64,000 nt of DNA from JACDAN01 sp963721345. GTDB lineage: Bacteria > Actinomycetota > Thermoleophilia > Gaiellales > Gaiellaceae. The stretch spans positions 1,674,001 to 1,738,000 of the forward strand of contig CAVRIT010000001.1 of NCBI GenBank assembly GCA_963721345.1, read 5' to 3'. This document shows positions 39,145 to 47,551 of the stretch, piece by piece (the first letter of the stretch is position 1; each line of letters starts with the position of its first letter). Made by a program: the position numbers and the translations under genes. The notes beneath the pieces were generated by a model that was not told the DNA's origin, made no database searches, and was given only the letters and a program-made list of their open reading frames with translations.

Positions 39145-40091
39145 TCGTGCCGGCGGATCCAGAACGCGGCCGGGGAGCCGCCTGCGGCGAGCGCCGGAAT
39201 GAGCTCGTGGACGCGCTCGGGGCGATCGCGCGAGAGCGCGTGCAGCGCGCAGACCACCTCGTAGCCCGAGTTGAGCGCGAGGAACGCCTGCAGGAGGTAC
39301 TGCTCGCTCCAGTAGAGGCCGAACCGCTCGGCCCACTCGCGCGGGTACTCGTACGGGAGGAAGATGTCGTGGAAGTGGACGACGACGCCCGGGGCGAGGC
39401 GCGGGAGGATCTCCAGGACGATCCGGTTGACTTCGCCGCCGATCTTGACCGTATGCGTCGTGTCGACGATCAGGAAGTCGCCCGCCTCGAGCTCCTCGAA
39501 GACCGAGACCGGGACGTCCTGGGCGGAGACCGGCTTGAAGCTCGTGACGCCGCGGGTCTCGGGGCCGGCCACTCCCGGATAGGGGTCGTAGACGTGCAGC
39601 TCGCCGCCCTGCTCGCGCACGGCTCCGGCGAGGACGAGCGTCGTGAAGCCCGAGCCGAGCTCGACGATCCGCTGCGGCCGGTGATGGCGGGTCATGGCGT
39701 GCAGGAGGTCGGCGTCGCCTCGTCCGTATGACGGGTTGTCCGAGTAGTACCGGTGCGGGCCGGCGTCACGTTCGGGCGGGTCGAACTCGCGAAAGTACGG
39801 CTCGAGCTCGCCGAGCAGCTCGAGCTGCCGCTCGAGATCGAAGTCGATGCCCGTGAGCTCGGACCGGCGCTCCCACACCGCCTTGTCGAGCGAGTAGACG
39901 TCCGGGATCGGGCTGTAGAAGTTCTTGACGACGATCTGGAAGCCGAGCCGCGAGAGCAGCGAGCGCTCGAACGCGTAGGCGCGGATCGCGGCGTTGCTCC
40001 GGTGCAGGTTCGTCAACCGGAGGTTCCCGCGTGCGATGTTGCGCAGCCGCTCGGGCACAAGGGTCGGCATCGAGAGCGGGATGCTAGGCAT
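39141..40091 (-). CDS. SAM-dependent methyltransferase (Methyltransf_24-like)
   Basis: Intact 316-residue protein. The N-terminal 110 residues (LRNIARGNLRLTNLHRSNAA, FYSPIPDVYSLDKAVWERRS) precede a SAM fold with RIVELGSGFTTLVLAGAVRE as motif I, ELHVYDPYPG as motif II and GDFLIVDTTHTVKIGGEVNR, a conserved Asp-x-x-His region. Then VVVHFHDIFLPYEYPREWAE follows, where the HFHDIF motif is typical of this family. ATG 40091 overlaps the upstream GT4 stop by eight bases; an internal ATG at 40070 is also possible. It lies between two GT4 genes, so it probably methylates the growing glycan. Confidence 0.82.
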   Translation of the reverse strand: MPSIPLSMPTLVPERLRNIARGNLRLTNLHRSNAAIRAYAFERSLLSRLGFQIVVKNFYSPIPDVYSLDKAVWERRSELTGIDFDLERQLELLGELEPYFREFDPPERDAGPHRYYSDNPSYGRGDADLLHAMTRHHRPQRIVELGSGFTTLVLAGAVREQGGELHVYDPYPGVAGPETRGVTSFKPVSAQDVPVSVFEELEAGDFLIVDTTHTVKIGGEVNRIVLEILPRLAPGVVVHFHDIFLPYEYPREWAERFGLYWSEQYLLQAFLALNSGYEVVCALHALSRDRPERVHELIPALAAGGSPAAFWIRRHE

Positions 40092-41058
40092 TTCCAGCGG
40101 CTTCCCGGTACACGTCGGCAGTGGCCTTCGCCGCTTTGTCCCAGGTGAAGTCGCTCGCGCGCTCGAGGCCGGCGGCCCGGAGCTCGTCTCGCCGGGCGAT
40201 CGCCTCACGGATCCCCGCGGCGATCGACTCCACGTCCAGCGGGTCGACGAGCACCGCCGCGTCGCCCGCCAGCTCCGCCGGGGCGCTGTCGGCGGAGGTC
40301 ACGACGGGCGTCCCGCACGCCATCGCCTCGAGCACCGGCAGCCCGAAGCCCTCGTAGAGCGACGGGTAGGCGAGGCATGCGGCGCCGCGGTAGAGGCGGG
40401 CCAGCTCGGCGTCGTCGACGAAGCCCAGCGACTCGACGCCGACGCGCCCCCAGCCCGGGTCTCCGACGACGCGCAGCTCGATGTCCACGAGGCGCGCCGC
40501 CTCGGCGAGCCGGTCGAGGTTCTTGCGCGGCTCGCGGGTCCCCACGAAGAGGACGTAGTCGCCCTCGGCGGCCGGCCCCTCCGGCGAGAACTGCGGCTCG
40601 ACGCCGTGCGGGATCACCCGGACGCGATCCTCGTCGACGCCGAGCAGCTCGACCGACTCGCGGGCGGTGAACTCCGAGACCGCGATCACGCGCGCCGCCG
40701 AGCGCGCGAGGCGCGGCAGGAGCGCGCGGCTGTACCCGCGCGTCCAGCGGTTGAACGTGTCGGGGTGCCGGATGACCGCGAGGTCGTGGACGGTGACGAC
40801 GAGCGGCGTGGACGACAGGAGCGGGCCGCGGTGTCCCGTGCAGTGCAGCACGTCGTCCTTCCGCGCCGCGAGCGGCAAGGCGCCGAGGTACCACGCCGTG
40901 TCGCGCGCGACCTTCGCCGCGCGAGACGACCCCGGCATCGAGTGCGGGTTGATCTCCACGCCCTCGAGCCGCGCGAGCAGGTTGCGGACGTAGCGGGCGG
41001 TCCCGGCGCGGGTCAGCTCGAGCGGCGAGACGTCGATGCCGACGCGGAGCTCAGCCAC
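40084..41058 (-). CDS. GT4 glycosyltransferase
   Basis: Intact 324-residue GT-B transferase: LRVGIDVSPLELTRAGTARY, PLVVTVHDLAVIRHPDTFNR, ARVIAVSEFTARESVELLGV, RVRVIPHGVEPQFSPEG, YVLFVGTREPRKNLDRLAEA and CLAYPSLYEGFGLPVLEAMA (donor-site EGFG), then TPVVTSADSAPAELAGDAAV. The first residues lack a signal, so it is cytoplasmic. GTG 41058 overlaps the upstream stop by eight bases. The short length and motif pattern resemble mannosyl- and rhamnosyltransferases of O-antigen clusters. Sugar not determinable from sequence. Confidence 0.88.
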   Translation of the reverse strand: MAELRVGIDVSPLELTRAGTARYVRNLLARLEGVEINPHSMPGSSRAAKVARDTAWYLGALPLAARKDDVLHCTGHRGPLLSSTPLVVTVHDLAVIRHPDTFNRWTRGYSRALLPRLARSAARVIAVSEFTARESVELLGVDEDRVRVIPHGVEPQFSPEGPAAEGDYVLFVGTREPRKNLDRLAEAARLVDIELRVVGDPGWGRVGVESLGFVDDAELARLYRGAACLAYPSLYEGFGLPVLEAMACGTPVVTSADSAPAELAGDAAVLVDPLDVESIAAGIREAIARRDELRAAGLERASDFTWDKAAKATADVYREAAGNA

Positions 41059-42064
41059 GCGCGCCCTCGTAGCCGCGGAGCATTGCTTCGCCGCAGGCGC
41101 GCCAGGTGAACTTCGAGGCATGCTCGAGCCCTCGCGGGACGAGCCGGTCGCGCTCTGCGATCGCGCGCTCGATCCCCGCTGCGATCGCCGCCGGGTCGGT
41201 CGGGTCGACGCGCACCGCCGCGTCGCCGCTTGCCTCGTCGAGCGACGCGTGCGAGGAGACGACGGCGGGCGTCCCGGACGCCATCGCCTCCACCACCGGG
41301 ATCCCGAACCCCTCGAAGAGCGAGGGGAAGACGAGCGCCTTCGCGCCGCGGTAGAGCTCGGCGAGCTGCTCGTCGTCGACCGAGCCTGCACCGGCCACCC
41401 GCAGCTCCACTCCGGCGATCTTCGCCGCCGCCTCGGCCTGCTCCACGTTCTTGCGCGGCCCCACGCCCACGGCGAGCACGTAGTCGCCGTCCGCTGCGGG
41501 CCCGTCGGGCCGGAAGCGCGGATGGATTCCCGGGTAGGCGACGACCAGCCGGTCACGCGGGAACCCGAGTGTCCGCTCGACGTCGTCGGCCGTGTAGTGC
41601 GAGTTCGCGAAGATCACGTCGCACGTCTTCGCCGCGTGCTGGTACTTCGGGACATGGAGCGCGCGGGTCGCGTCGTCGACCCACTCCGGGTGGTTCAGCG
41701 GCAGCAGGTCGTGGACGGTCGTCGTCCGCAGGCCGGCGCGCTGCGGCGGGTACATCCAGTCCGAGAAGTGGAAGACGTCCAGCGGGCCGGTCAGCCACTC
41801 GACCGGCAGGCGCTGCGCGCGGCTCCAGGCCTTCCGCCAGACGTTCGAGGGCGGCGGCACGACGACGAGTCGCCGGTCTCCCGGGATCCCGTCGAGCGCG
41901 TGGCGCAGCCGCTGCACGTTGCGCGGGCCGGTGGGGGCGAAGTGGACGAGCTCGTGGCGGCCCGCCGCGGCTTCGGCGAGACCCCCGAGCATCCCCAGCA
42001 TGTAGTTCCCGATCCCGGTGCGCGGGTGCGAGAGCGGCGTGACGTCCACGACGATTCGCATCAC
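41051..42064 (-). CDS. GT4 glycosyltransferase
   Basis: Intact 337-residue GT-B transferase, first gene of the minus-strand run. Motifs: RIVVDVTPLSHPRTGIGNYM, DVFHFSDWMYPPQRAGLRTT, VHDLLPLNHPEWVDDATRAL, DVIFANSHYTADDVERTLGF, RLVVAYPGIHPRFRPDGP, YVLAVGVGPRKNVEQAEAAA and ALVFPSLFEGFGIPVVEAMA, with EGFG at the donor site. Starts at GTG 42064 or ATG 42061; I see no leaderless -10 box on this strand. It is divergent from the wzm gene with only 14 bases between the start codons. The sugar is unknown. Confidence 0.88.
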   Translation of the reverse strand: MMRIVVDVTPLSHPRTGIGNYMLGMLGGLAEAAAGRHELVHFAPTGPRNVQRLRHALDGIPGDRRLVVVPPPSNVWRKAWSRAQRLPVEWLTGPLDVFHFSDWMYPPQRAGLRTTTVHDLLPLNHPEWVDDATRALHVPKYQHAAKTCDVIFANSHYTADDVERTLGFPRDRLVVAYPGIHPRFRPDGPAADGDYVLAVGVGPRKNVEQAEAAAKIAGVELRVAGAGSVDDEQLAELYRGAKALVFPSLFEGFGIPVVEAMASGTPAVVSSHASLDEASGDAAVRVDPTDPAAIAAGIERAIAERDRLVPRGLEHASKFTWRACGEAMLRGYEGARG

Positions 42065-42070
42065 TACACT
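42065..42070 (+). promoter_or_regulatory. Candidate -10 box, leaderless start of wzm
   Basis: TACACT, eight bases, then GTG 42079. Confidence 0.5.
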
Positions 42071-42078
42071 CGGCTGCC

Positions 42079-42874
42079 GTGAATCTGTACGCCGACGTCG
42101 TCCGCTACCCGGACCTGTTCATGAACATCTTCCGGCGCGAGCTGCACGGGAAGTACCGCGGCTCGGTGCTGGGGCTCGTCTGGACGCTGATCAATCCGCT
42201 GGCGCTCATGGCCGTCTACACGTTCGTCTTCTCGGTGCTCCTGAAGGCGTTCGAGATCGAGCACTACCCGCTCTTCATCCTCTCCGGGCTCGTGACGTGG
42301 GTGTTCTTCCAGTCGGCGGTGCAGATGTCGGCGTCGAGCCTGTTCGCCCAGCCGACGCTCGTGAAGCAGGTGCGGTTCCCGCGCCACTTCCTGCCGCTGG
42401 CGGTCGTCGGGACGAACGTGATCACGCTGCTGGCGATGTTCGCGGTGGTGCTGGTCGCGAACTTCATCTTCATCCCCGAGATGCGGACGACGTTCTGGGT
42501 CGCGATTCCTCTGTTGATTCCGTTGATCGCGATGTCATCGGGGCTCGCGGTCGTCGCGGGGTACGTGACGGTCGTGTACCGGGACGTCGAGCACCTGCTC
42601 ATCACGATCTTCCTGCCGTGGTTCTTCCTCACCCCGGTCTTCTACAACTTCGACCAACTCCCGGGGCTCGACGATCGGCGCTGGCTCGACGAGCATCCTC
42701 TACTGGGGGAACTTCGTCTCGCCCTTCGTGCGCGCGATCCGCGATCCGCTCTTCTACGGGCTGTACCCGCGGCTGATCGACGTCGCGTACTGCGTCGTCG
42801 TGGCCGGCGTGATGCTCGTGATCGGCGTGGTCGTGGCGCGGCGGATGGACGACCAGGTCGCAGCGACGATCTAG
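42079..42874 (+). CDS. wzm: ABC-2 type polysaccharide exporter permease (Wzm-like), one frameshift
   Basis: Inner-membrane half of an ABC exporter for lipid-linked glycans. GTG 42079 gives NLYADVVRYPDLFMNIFRRE, then LHGKYRGSVLGLVWTLINPL, a Wzm signature, followed by six predicted membrane spans. One extra base near 42690 (after DDRRWL) shifts the frame; the second frame has SILYWGNFVSPFVRAIRDPL and VIGVVVARRMDDQVAATI up to TAG 42872-42874. The ATPase partner is not next to it but at 44848, beyond hemE and hemH. A leaderless -10 box sets the start. Repaired, it is about 264 residues, the family's usual length. Confidence 0.85.
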
Positions 42875-43902
42875 TGGAGCCACTGCTGGTTCAGGCCGCG
42901 CGGCGGCGGCCCGTCGCGCGCACGCCCGTCTGGTTCATGCGCCAGGCCGGGCGGACGCTGCCGGGCTACCGGGAGATCCGCAAGCGGTTCTCGCTCTTCG
43001 AGGTGTGCCGGCAGCCGGAGCTCTGCGCGGAGGTGACCCTGGAGCCGGTCGAGCGGCACGGGGTGGACGCGGCGGTGATGTTCGCGGACATCATGCTCCC
43101 GGTGCTCGGGATGGGGGTCGACGTCGACCTCGTGGAGGGCGTCGGGCCGGTGGTGGATCGGCCCATCGAGTCGCTGGAGGACGTGCGCGCGCTGCGCGTC
43201 CCCGAGCCGGAGGAGGCTGTCCCATTCGTGCTGGAGGCCGTGCGGCTGGTTCGAGAGGCGCTGCCGGAGGACAAGGCGCTCGTGGGGTTCTGCGGCGGGC
43301 CGTTCACGGTGGCGGGGTACCTGATCGAGGGGCGGCCGACGCGCGACTTCGTCAAGACGAAGCGCTGCATGTTCGGCTCCCCGGAGGTCTGGCACGAGCT
43401 GATGGAGCGGCTCAGCGAGACGTTCCTGCGGTACGTGCGGGCGAAGGTGGAGGCGGGAGCCGACGCGATCCAGCTCTTCGACAGCTGGGTCGGCGCGCTC
43501 TCGATCGACGACTACGAGGAGTTCGTCGCGCCGTACTCCGAGCGGATCCTCGGCGGCGTGTCGGCGCCGACGATCCACTTCGGGACGGGGACGGCGCATC
43601 TGCTGGAGACGATGGCGGCCGCGGGCGGCGACGTGATCGGGCTCGACTGGCGCGTCCGGCTCGACGAGGCGTGGGATCGCGTCGGGCACGACCGGGGCGT
43701 GCAGGGGAACCTCGATCCGGCGCTGCTGCTCGGTCCGTGGGAGCGGGTGGAAGCCGGGGTGGACGCCGTGCTGCGCGCGGCGGGCGGCCGGCCGGGCCAC
43801 ATCTTCAACCTGGGCCACGGCGTCCTGCCGGACACCGATCCGGCGGTCCTGGCGCGCGTCCGAGAGCTCGTCCACGAACGCACCGCAGCCGTTGCAGCCT
43901 AG
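42874..43902 (+). CDS. hemE: Uroporphyrinogen decarboxylase
   Basis: Decarboxylates uroporphyrinogen III to coproporphyrinogen III in heme synthesis. Motifs are diagnostic: PVWFMRQAGRTLPGYREIRK (the MRQAGR substrate loop), VMFADIMLPVLGMGVDVDLV with the essential Asp, GFCGGPFTVAGYLIEG and the C-terminal HIFNLGHGVLPDTDP. The protein is intact with 342 residues, normal length. GTG 42874 shares a base with the TAG of wzm (TAGTG), so the two are translationally linked even though their pathways differ. hemH follows after 84 bases. Confidence 0.96.
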   Translation: MEPLLVQAARRRPVARTPVWFMRQAGRTLPGYREIRKRFSLFEVCRQPELCAEVTLEPVERHGVDAAVMFADIMLPVLGMGVDVDLVEGVGPVVDRPIESLEDVRALRVPEPEEAVPFVLEAVRLVREALPEDKALVGFCGGPFTVAGYLIEGRPTRDFVKTKRCMFGSPEVWHELMERLSETFLRYVRAKVEAGADAIQLFDSWVGALSIDDYEEFVAPYSERILGGVSAPTIHFGTGTAHLLETMAAAGGDVIGLDWRVRLDEAWDRVGHDRGVQGNLDPALLLGPWERVEAGVDAVLRAAGGRPGHIFNLGHGVLPDTDPAVLARVRELVHERTAAVAA

Positions 43903-43911
43903 GCCCGTAGC

Positions 43912-43933
43912 GCCAGGTCCGTGTGCCTGGCAC
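43912..43933. repeat. Stem-loop between hemE and hemH with REP-like palindrome
   Basis: GCCAGG (43912-43917) pairs with CCTGGC (43926-43931), and the right arm itself forms the palindrome GTGCC-T-GGCAC (43923-43933). There is no T-tract. Related palindromes lie inside polX. Confidence 0.45.
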
Positions 43934-43986
43934 CGACGCGCGGCTCGCGGAGACAGGTAACGGTCGGCGACGCATGTCCATTCGAG

Positions 43987-44851
43987 ATGCGTGACGCGGT
44001 CGTGCTGATGGCCTACGGGTCGCCGGAGCGGCCCGAGGACATCCGGCCTTACCTCGAGGACATCCGTGGGGGGCGCCCGGTCTCCGAGGCGGCAGTGGAC
44101 GAGCTGACCGAGCGCTACCGGCGGATCGGCGGGCGCTCGCCGCTCGACGAGATCACCGAGCGCCAGCGCGCGGCGCTCGAGCGCGAGCTCGACATCCCCG
44201 TCCACGTCGGCATGAAGCACTGGCGGCCGCGGATCGCCGACGCAGTCGACGCGGCGATCGAGGGAGGAGCCGAGCGGATCGTCGGGCTCGTCCTCGCCCC
44301 GCACTACTCGAAGCTCTCGATCGCCGGCTACCGGGAGCGGCTGGAGGACGCGCTGGCGGGCCGCGCCGACCTCCGCTTCGTCGAGAGCTGGCACGACCAC
44401 GGGCCGTTCCTCGACGTCCTCGCCGATCGCGTCCGAGGGACCGAGGCACACGTCGTCTTCACCGCGCACTCGCTGCCCGAGCGGATCCTCCAGACGGGCG
44501 ATCCGTACCGCGACCAGCTGCTCGAGACCTCGGGCCTCGTCGCCGAGCGCGCCGGTGTCGACGAGCTGGTCCTTCGCCTTCCAGAGCGCGAGCCCGACCG
44601 GCGAGCCGTGGCTCGGGCCGGACATCCTCGACGAGCTCGACGCGCTGCATGCGCAAGGCGTCCGCAACGTCCTCGTCTGCCCGGTCGGCTTCGTCTCCGA
44701 CCACCTCGAGATCCTCTGGGACCTCGACGTGGAAGCCCGCGAGCGCGCCGCCGCGCTCGGCCTCGAGCTCGACCGCATCGAGTCCCTGAACGACGATCCG
44801 GCCTTCATCCACGCGCTCGCCGAGCTCGTACGAAGTACCCTCGGACGATGA
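43987..44851 (+). CDS. hemH: Ferrochelatase family protein, one frameshift
   Basis: Inserts iron into a porphyrin (coproporphyrin III in actinobacteria, protoporphyrin elsewhere). ATG 43987 gives RDAVVLMAYGSPERPEDIRP, then YRRIGGRSPLDEITERQR, GLVLAPHYSKLSIAGYRERL and HVVFTAHSLPERILQTGDPY, with the catalytic His in AHSLPER. One extra base near 44567 moves the frame; FAFQSASPTGEPWLGPDILD and VCPVGFVSDHLEILWDLD then follow. In the repaired protein the usual EWSFAFQSAS motif is complete. It lies between hemE and wzt. A functional gene is likely. Confidence 0.92.
44836..44841 (+). promoter_or_regulatory. Candidate -10 box, leaderless start of wzt
   Basis: TACCCT, six bases, then ATG 44848. It lies within the end of hemH. 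Confidence 0.5.
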
Positions 44852-46038
44852 AACCGGGGTCGGTCCTCGCGGAGAATGTGACCCGCCGCTTCAAGGTGTA
44901 CCCGCAGCGGCATGTGACGCTGAAAGAGGCGATCGTCCGCCGCCGCCACCTCCGTCCGGTCGAGGTCTGGGCGCTGCGCGGCGTCTCGTTCGGGATCGAG
45001 CCTGGCGAGTCCGTCGGCTTCATGGGCCGCAACGGCTCGGGGAAGACGACACTGCTGCGGCTCGTCGCCGGCGTCTTCAAGCCGACGACCGGCAAGCTCT
45101 CCGTCTCCGGCCGGGTCGGCTCGCTGCTCGAGCTCGGCGCCGGCTTTCACCCCGACTTCACGGGCCGCGAGAACATCTACCTCAGCGCGTCGATCTACGG
45201 CTTGCGCCGCGAGGAGGTCGACGCGCGGCTCGACGAGATCATCGCGTTCAGCGAGCTGGAACGGTTCATCGAGCTGCCGATCCGGACGTACTCGGCGGGG
45301 ATGCACATGCGCCTCGGCTTCTCCGTCGCCGTGAACGTCAACGCCGACGTACTGCTCCTCGACGAGGTCTTCGCCGTGGGCGACGAGGCGTTCCAGCGGA
45401 AGTGCATCCGCCGGATCCTCGACTTCAAGCAGCAGGGGAAGACGATCGCGTTCGTTTCTCACTCGGGCGCCGCACTCGAGCGGATGTGCGATCGCGCGAT
45501 CCTCCTGCGCCAGGGCGCGATCGAGTACGACGGGGAGACGGGCGAGGCGATCCGCCAGTACCAGGAACAGCTCGCGGGGGAAGAGGCGCCGGCCGAGCGC
45601 GCGGGCGGGCTGCAGGAGTGGGGGACTGGCGCGGCACGCGTCAGTGGCGTGACCGTGGAAGGCGCGGACGGTCAGCCGCGCGACCACTTCCTCTCTGGCG
45701 AGCCGCTCGTCCTGAAGCTTCGCGTCGAGCCGCACGGCACGGTCGACTCCCCGCTCCTGACGCTCGAGTTCCGCGACGCGGCGGGCGCGCTGCTCGCCAC
45801 CACGGCCACCGAGCTCGACGGGCTCGGCGTCGTCCGCTACACGCTGCCCAGCCTCCCGCTCGTCGACGGCCGCGTCCACCTGGCCGTCGACCTGACCGGC
45901 GCCGGCGGGACGCGCTACCACCGGATCGAGCGGGCGGCGGAGTTCGCGGTCGCGCCGGACGGCGATGGCCGCGGCTGGTTCCGGCTCGACGGCGAGTGGT
46001 CGCTGGAGAGCGAGCCCGTGGAGGCACAGGCCGGATGA
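44848..46038 (+). CDS. wzt: ABC transporter ATPase for polysaccharide export (Wzt-like)
   Basis: Energises export of lipid-linked glycan with the Wzm permease. Intact, 396 residues. The nucleotide-binding domain shows GFMGRNGSGKTTLLRLVAGV (Walker A), YSAGMHMRLGFSVAVNVNA (signature), VLLLDEVFAVGDEAFQRKCI (Walker B) and FVSHSGAALERMCDRAILL (H-loop). Residues 260-396 form a beta-rich C-terminal domain like Wzt-C, which in known systems recognises the cap at the glycan's non-reducing end. Its stop overlaps the small gene after it as ATGA. A terminal methyl or other cap, perhaps added by a methyltransferase here, could be the export signal (inference). Confidence 0.92.
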   Translation: MKPGSVLAENVTRRFKVYPQRHVTLKEAIVRRRHLRPVEVWALRGVSFGIEPGESVGFMGRNGSGKTTLLRLVAGVFKPTTGKLSVSGRVGSLLELGAGFHPDFTGRENIYLSASIYGLRREEVDARLDEIIAFSELERFIELPIRTYSAGMHMRLGFSVAVNVNADVLLLDEVFAVGDEAFQRKCIRRILDFKQQGKTIAFVSHSGAALERMCDRAILLRQGAIEYDGETGEAIRQYQEQLAGEEAPAERAGGLQEWGTGAARVSGVTVEGADGQPRDHFLSGEPLVLKLRVEPHGTVDSPLLTLEFRDAAGALLATTATELDGLGVVRYTLPSLPLVDGRVHLAVDLTGAGGTRYHRIERAAEFAVAPDGDGRGWFRLDGEWSLESEPVEAQAG

Positions 46039-46313
46039 CGACGACGCGCAGCTGTCCCGACTGGCCCGAGCTCTTGGAGCTCGCGCCCGACCTCCACTTC
46101 AAGCACTACACCGCCGCCGAGGCTCAGCTTCCCGCCGAGGCGCTGGCGAACGTCGAGGAGATCTCGCTGAGCTCGATCGAGCTCTGCGCCGACCTCGACC
46201 ACAACGTCTTCAACCCCGATCACACGGACGAGTTGATCGCGGAGGCGCTGCGCGCGACGCACTGGTTCGACCTCCGCGAGTGGATCCGCTCGGGGCCCGG
46301 CTCCGCGTCGTAA
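46035..46313 (+). CDS. Conserved hypothetical small protein
   Basis: A 92-residue acidic protein, intact, starting inside the wzt stop (ATGA). It contains TRSCPDWPELLELAPDLHFK, HYTAAEAQLPAEALANVEE and DLDHNVFNPDHTDELIAEAL, then THWFDLREWIRSG. It is rich in Asp, Glu, Leu and Trp, with no membrane segment and a single Cys. I do not recognise a family. Translational coupling to wzt suggests a partner of the export system, but nothing else supports that. Confidence 0.7.
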   Translation: MTTTRSCPDWPELLELAPDLHFKHYTAAEAQLPAEALANVEEISLSSIELCADLDHNVFNPDHTDELIAEALRATHWFDLREWIRSGPGSAS

Positions 46314-46323
46314 CCCGTTCGAG

Positions 46324-46343
46324 GGAACTTCCGCAAGTTTTCC
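46324..46343. repeat. Imperfect inverted repeat downstream of wzt operon
   Basis: GGAACTT (46324-46330) and AAGTTTTCC (46335-46343) pair around CCGC with a two-base bulge, in the gap before the HD-GYP gene. It might be a terminator or operator; weak evidence. Confidence 0.3.
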
Positions 46344-46357
46344 ACCGCCGGATCGTC

Positions 46358-46363
46358 TAGTCC
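46358..46363 (+). promoter_or_regulatory. Weak candidate -10 box
   Basis: TAGTCC, six bases, then ATG 46370; the last base departs from TANNNT. Confidence 0.3.
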
Positions 46364-46369
46364 GACGAC

Positions 46370-47551
46370 ATGCTCTCGTGGCGCAAGCATCCAAAGGACG
46401 CGAATCCCGGCATCGAACCGAGCCAAGCGGCGATCCACATCCTGGTCGTCGACGACGACGCCGACCTCCGGATGCTCCTGCGGACGAGCTTCGAGCTCGC
46501 GGACATCGTCGTGGAGGAGGCGGAGAACGCGACGGAAGCCGCGAAGCGGGTCGCCGCGCGGCACCCGGACGTGATCGTGCTCGACGTCGGCATGCCGGGC
46601 GTGGACGGCATCACGTTCTGCCGAGGGCTCAAGTCCGACCCGAGGACGCGGGACATCCCCGTCGCGCTGCTCACGGGCGACGCGGACGCCGAGGTGGCGG
46701 GATGGCACGCCGGCGCGGCGGCATTCCTGCGGAAGCCGTTCAGCCCGCTTGCGCTCCTCACCGTGGTGGAGCGGCTGGCGGCGAGGACCGGGCCCAGGCC
46801 TCAGCCGCCGCCGGCCCAACCTCCCGCCGACCGCCAGTTGATGCTCTACGCGCAGGACTTCCGGCACCTGCTCGAGCTGGAGCGCGGCCAGCGCCAGCTC
46901 CTCCAGGAGGCCTATCGCGAGACGGTGATCGCGCTTGCCCACGCGCTCGAGGCGAAGGACGGCGGCACCGGCGCGCACTCGGAGCGTGTGCGGCGCTACG
47001 CGACCGACCTGTCGGCGGCGGTGGATCCGTACCTGCTCGAGGAGCCGGGCCTGGAGTACGGCTTCATCCTCCACGACGTCGGCAAGATGGCGATCCCGGA
47101 CGCGATCCTCGGGAAGCAGGAGCCGCTCACGGACTCCGAGCGGCGCCTCCTGGAGAAGCACCCGATCTTCGGTGAGCAGATGGTCGGGAACGCGGCGCTC
47201 CTGCGCGGGCACGGCTCAGACGTCGTCCGCTCGCACCACGAGCGCTGGGACGGCCGTGGCTACCCGGAAGGGCTGTCGGGAACGGACATCCCGCTCCCGG
47301 CCCGGATCTTCTCCGTCGCGGACGCCCTCGATGCGATGACGAGCGACCGGCCGTATCGATCCGCCCGGGGGTGGTCGGTCGCGGTGGACGAGATCGTCGA
47401 GGAGGCGGGGCGCCAGTTCGACCCCGACATCGTCAGCATCTTCCTCTCGCGCGAGGAGGCGCTCCGCCGGATCTACGAGGAGTTCAACCTCGGCGGCGGG
47501 GGGTTCCCGGCTTCCTGGAGCGAAGCAGCTCGTGCAGCGGACGGGTATTGA
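46370..47551 (+). CDS. Response regulator with HD-GYP domain
   Basis: Two-domain signalling protein of 393 residues. Residues 23-140 are a receiver: HILVVDDDADLRMLLRTSFE, DVIVLDVGMPGVDGITFCRG (phospho-Asp in VLDVGMP) and ALLTGDADAEV, AAAFLRKPFSP. Residues 175-365 are an HD-GYP domain that in known members hydrolyses c-di-GMP: AHSERVRRYATDL, FILHDVGKMAIPDAIL (HD) and VVRSHHERWDGRGYPEGL (HHExxDGRGYP). No sensor kinase gene lies beside it. Its 3' end overlaps the convergent polX gene by 68 bases. It may tie glycan production to c-di-GMP levels, by inference. Confidence 0.9.
   Translation: MLSWRKHPKDANPGIEPSQAAIHILVVDDDADLRMLLRTSFELADIVVEEAENATEAAKRVAARHPDVIVLDVGMPGVDGITFCRGLKSDPRTRDIPVALLTGDADAEVAGWHAGAAAFLRKPFSPLALLTVVERLAARTGPRPQPPPAQPPADRQLMLYAQDFRHLLELERGQRQLLQEAYRETVIALAHALEAKDGGTGAHSERVRRYATDLSAAVDPYLLEEPGLEYGFILHDVGKMAIPDAILGKQEPLTDSERRLLEKHPIFGEQMVGNAALLRGHGSDVVRSHHERWDGRGYPEGLSGTDIPLPARIFSVADALDAMTSDRPYRSARGWSVAVDEIVEEAGRQFDPDIVSIFLSREEALRRIYEEFNLGGGGFPASWSEAARAADGY

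Noticed and set aside
42871..45921. A 1016-codon minus-strand open frame
   Set aside because: It is the antisense shadow of hemE, hemH and wzt; its translation is Arg/Asp/Pro-rich without motifs.
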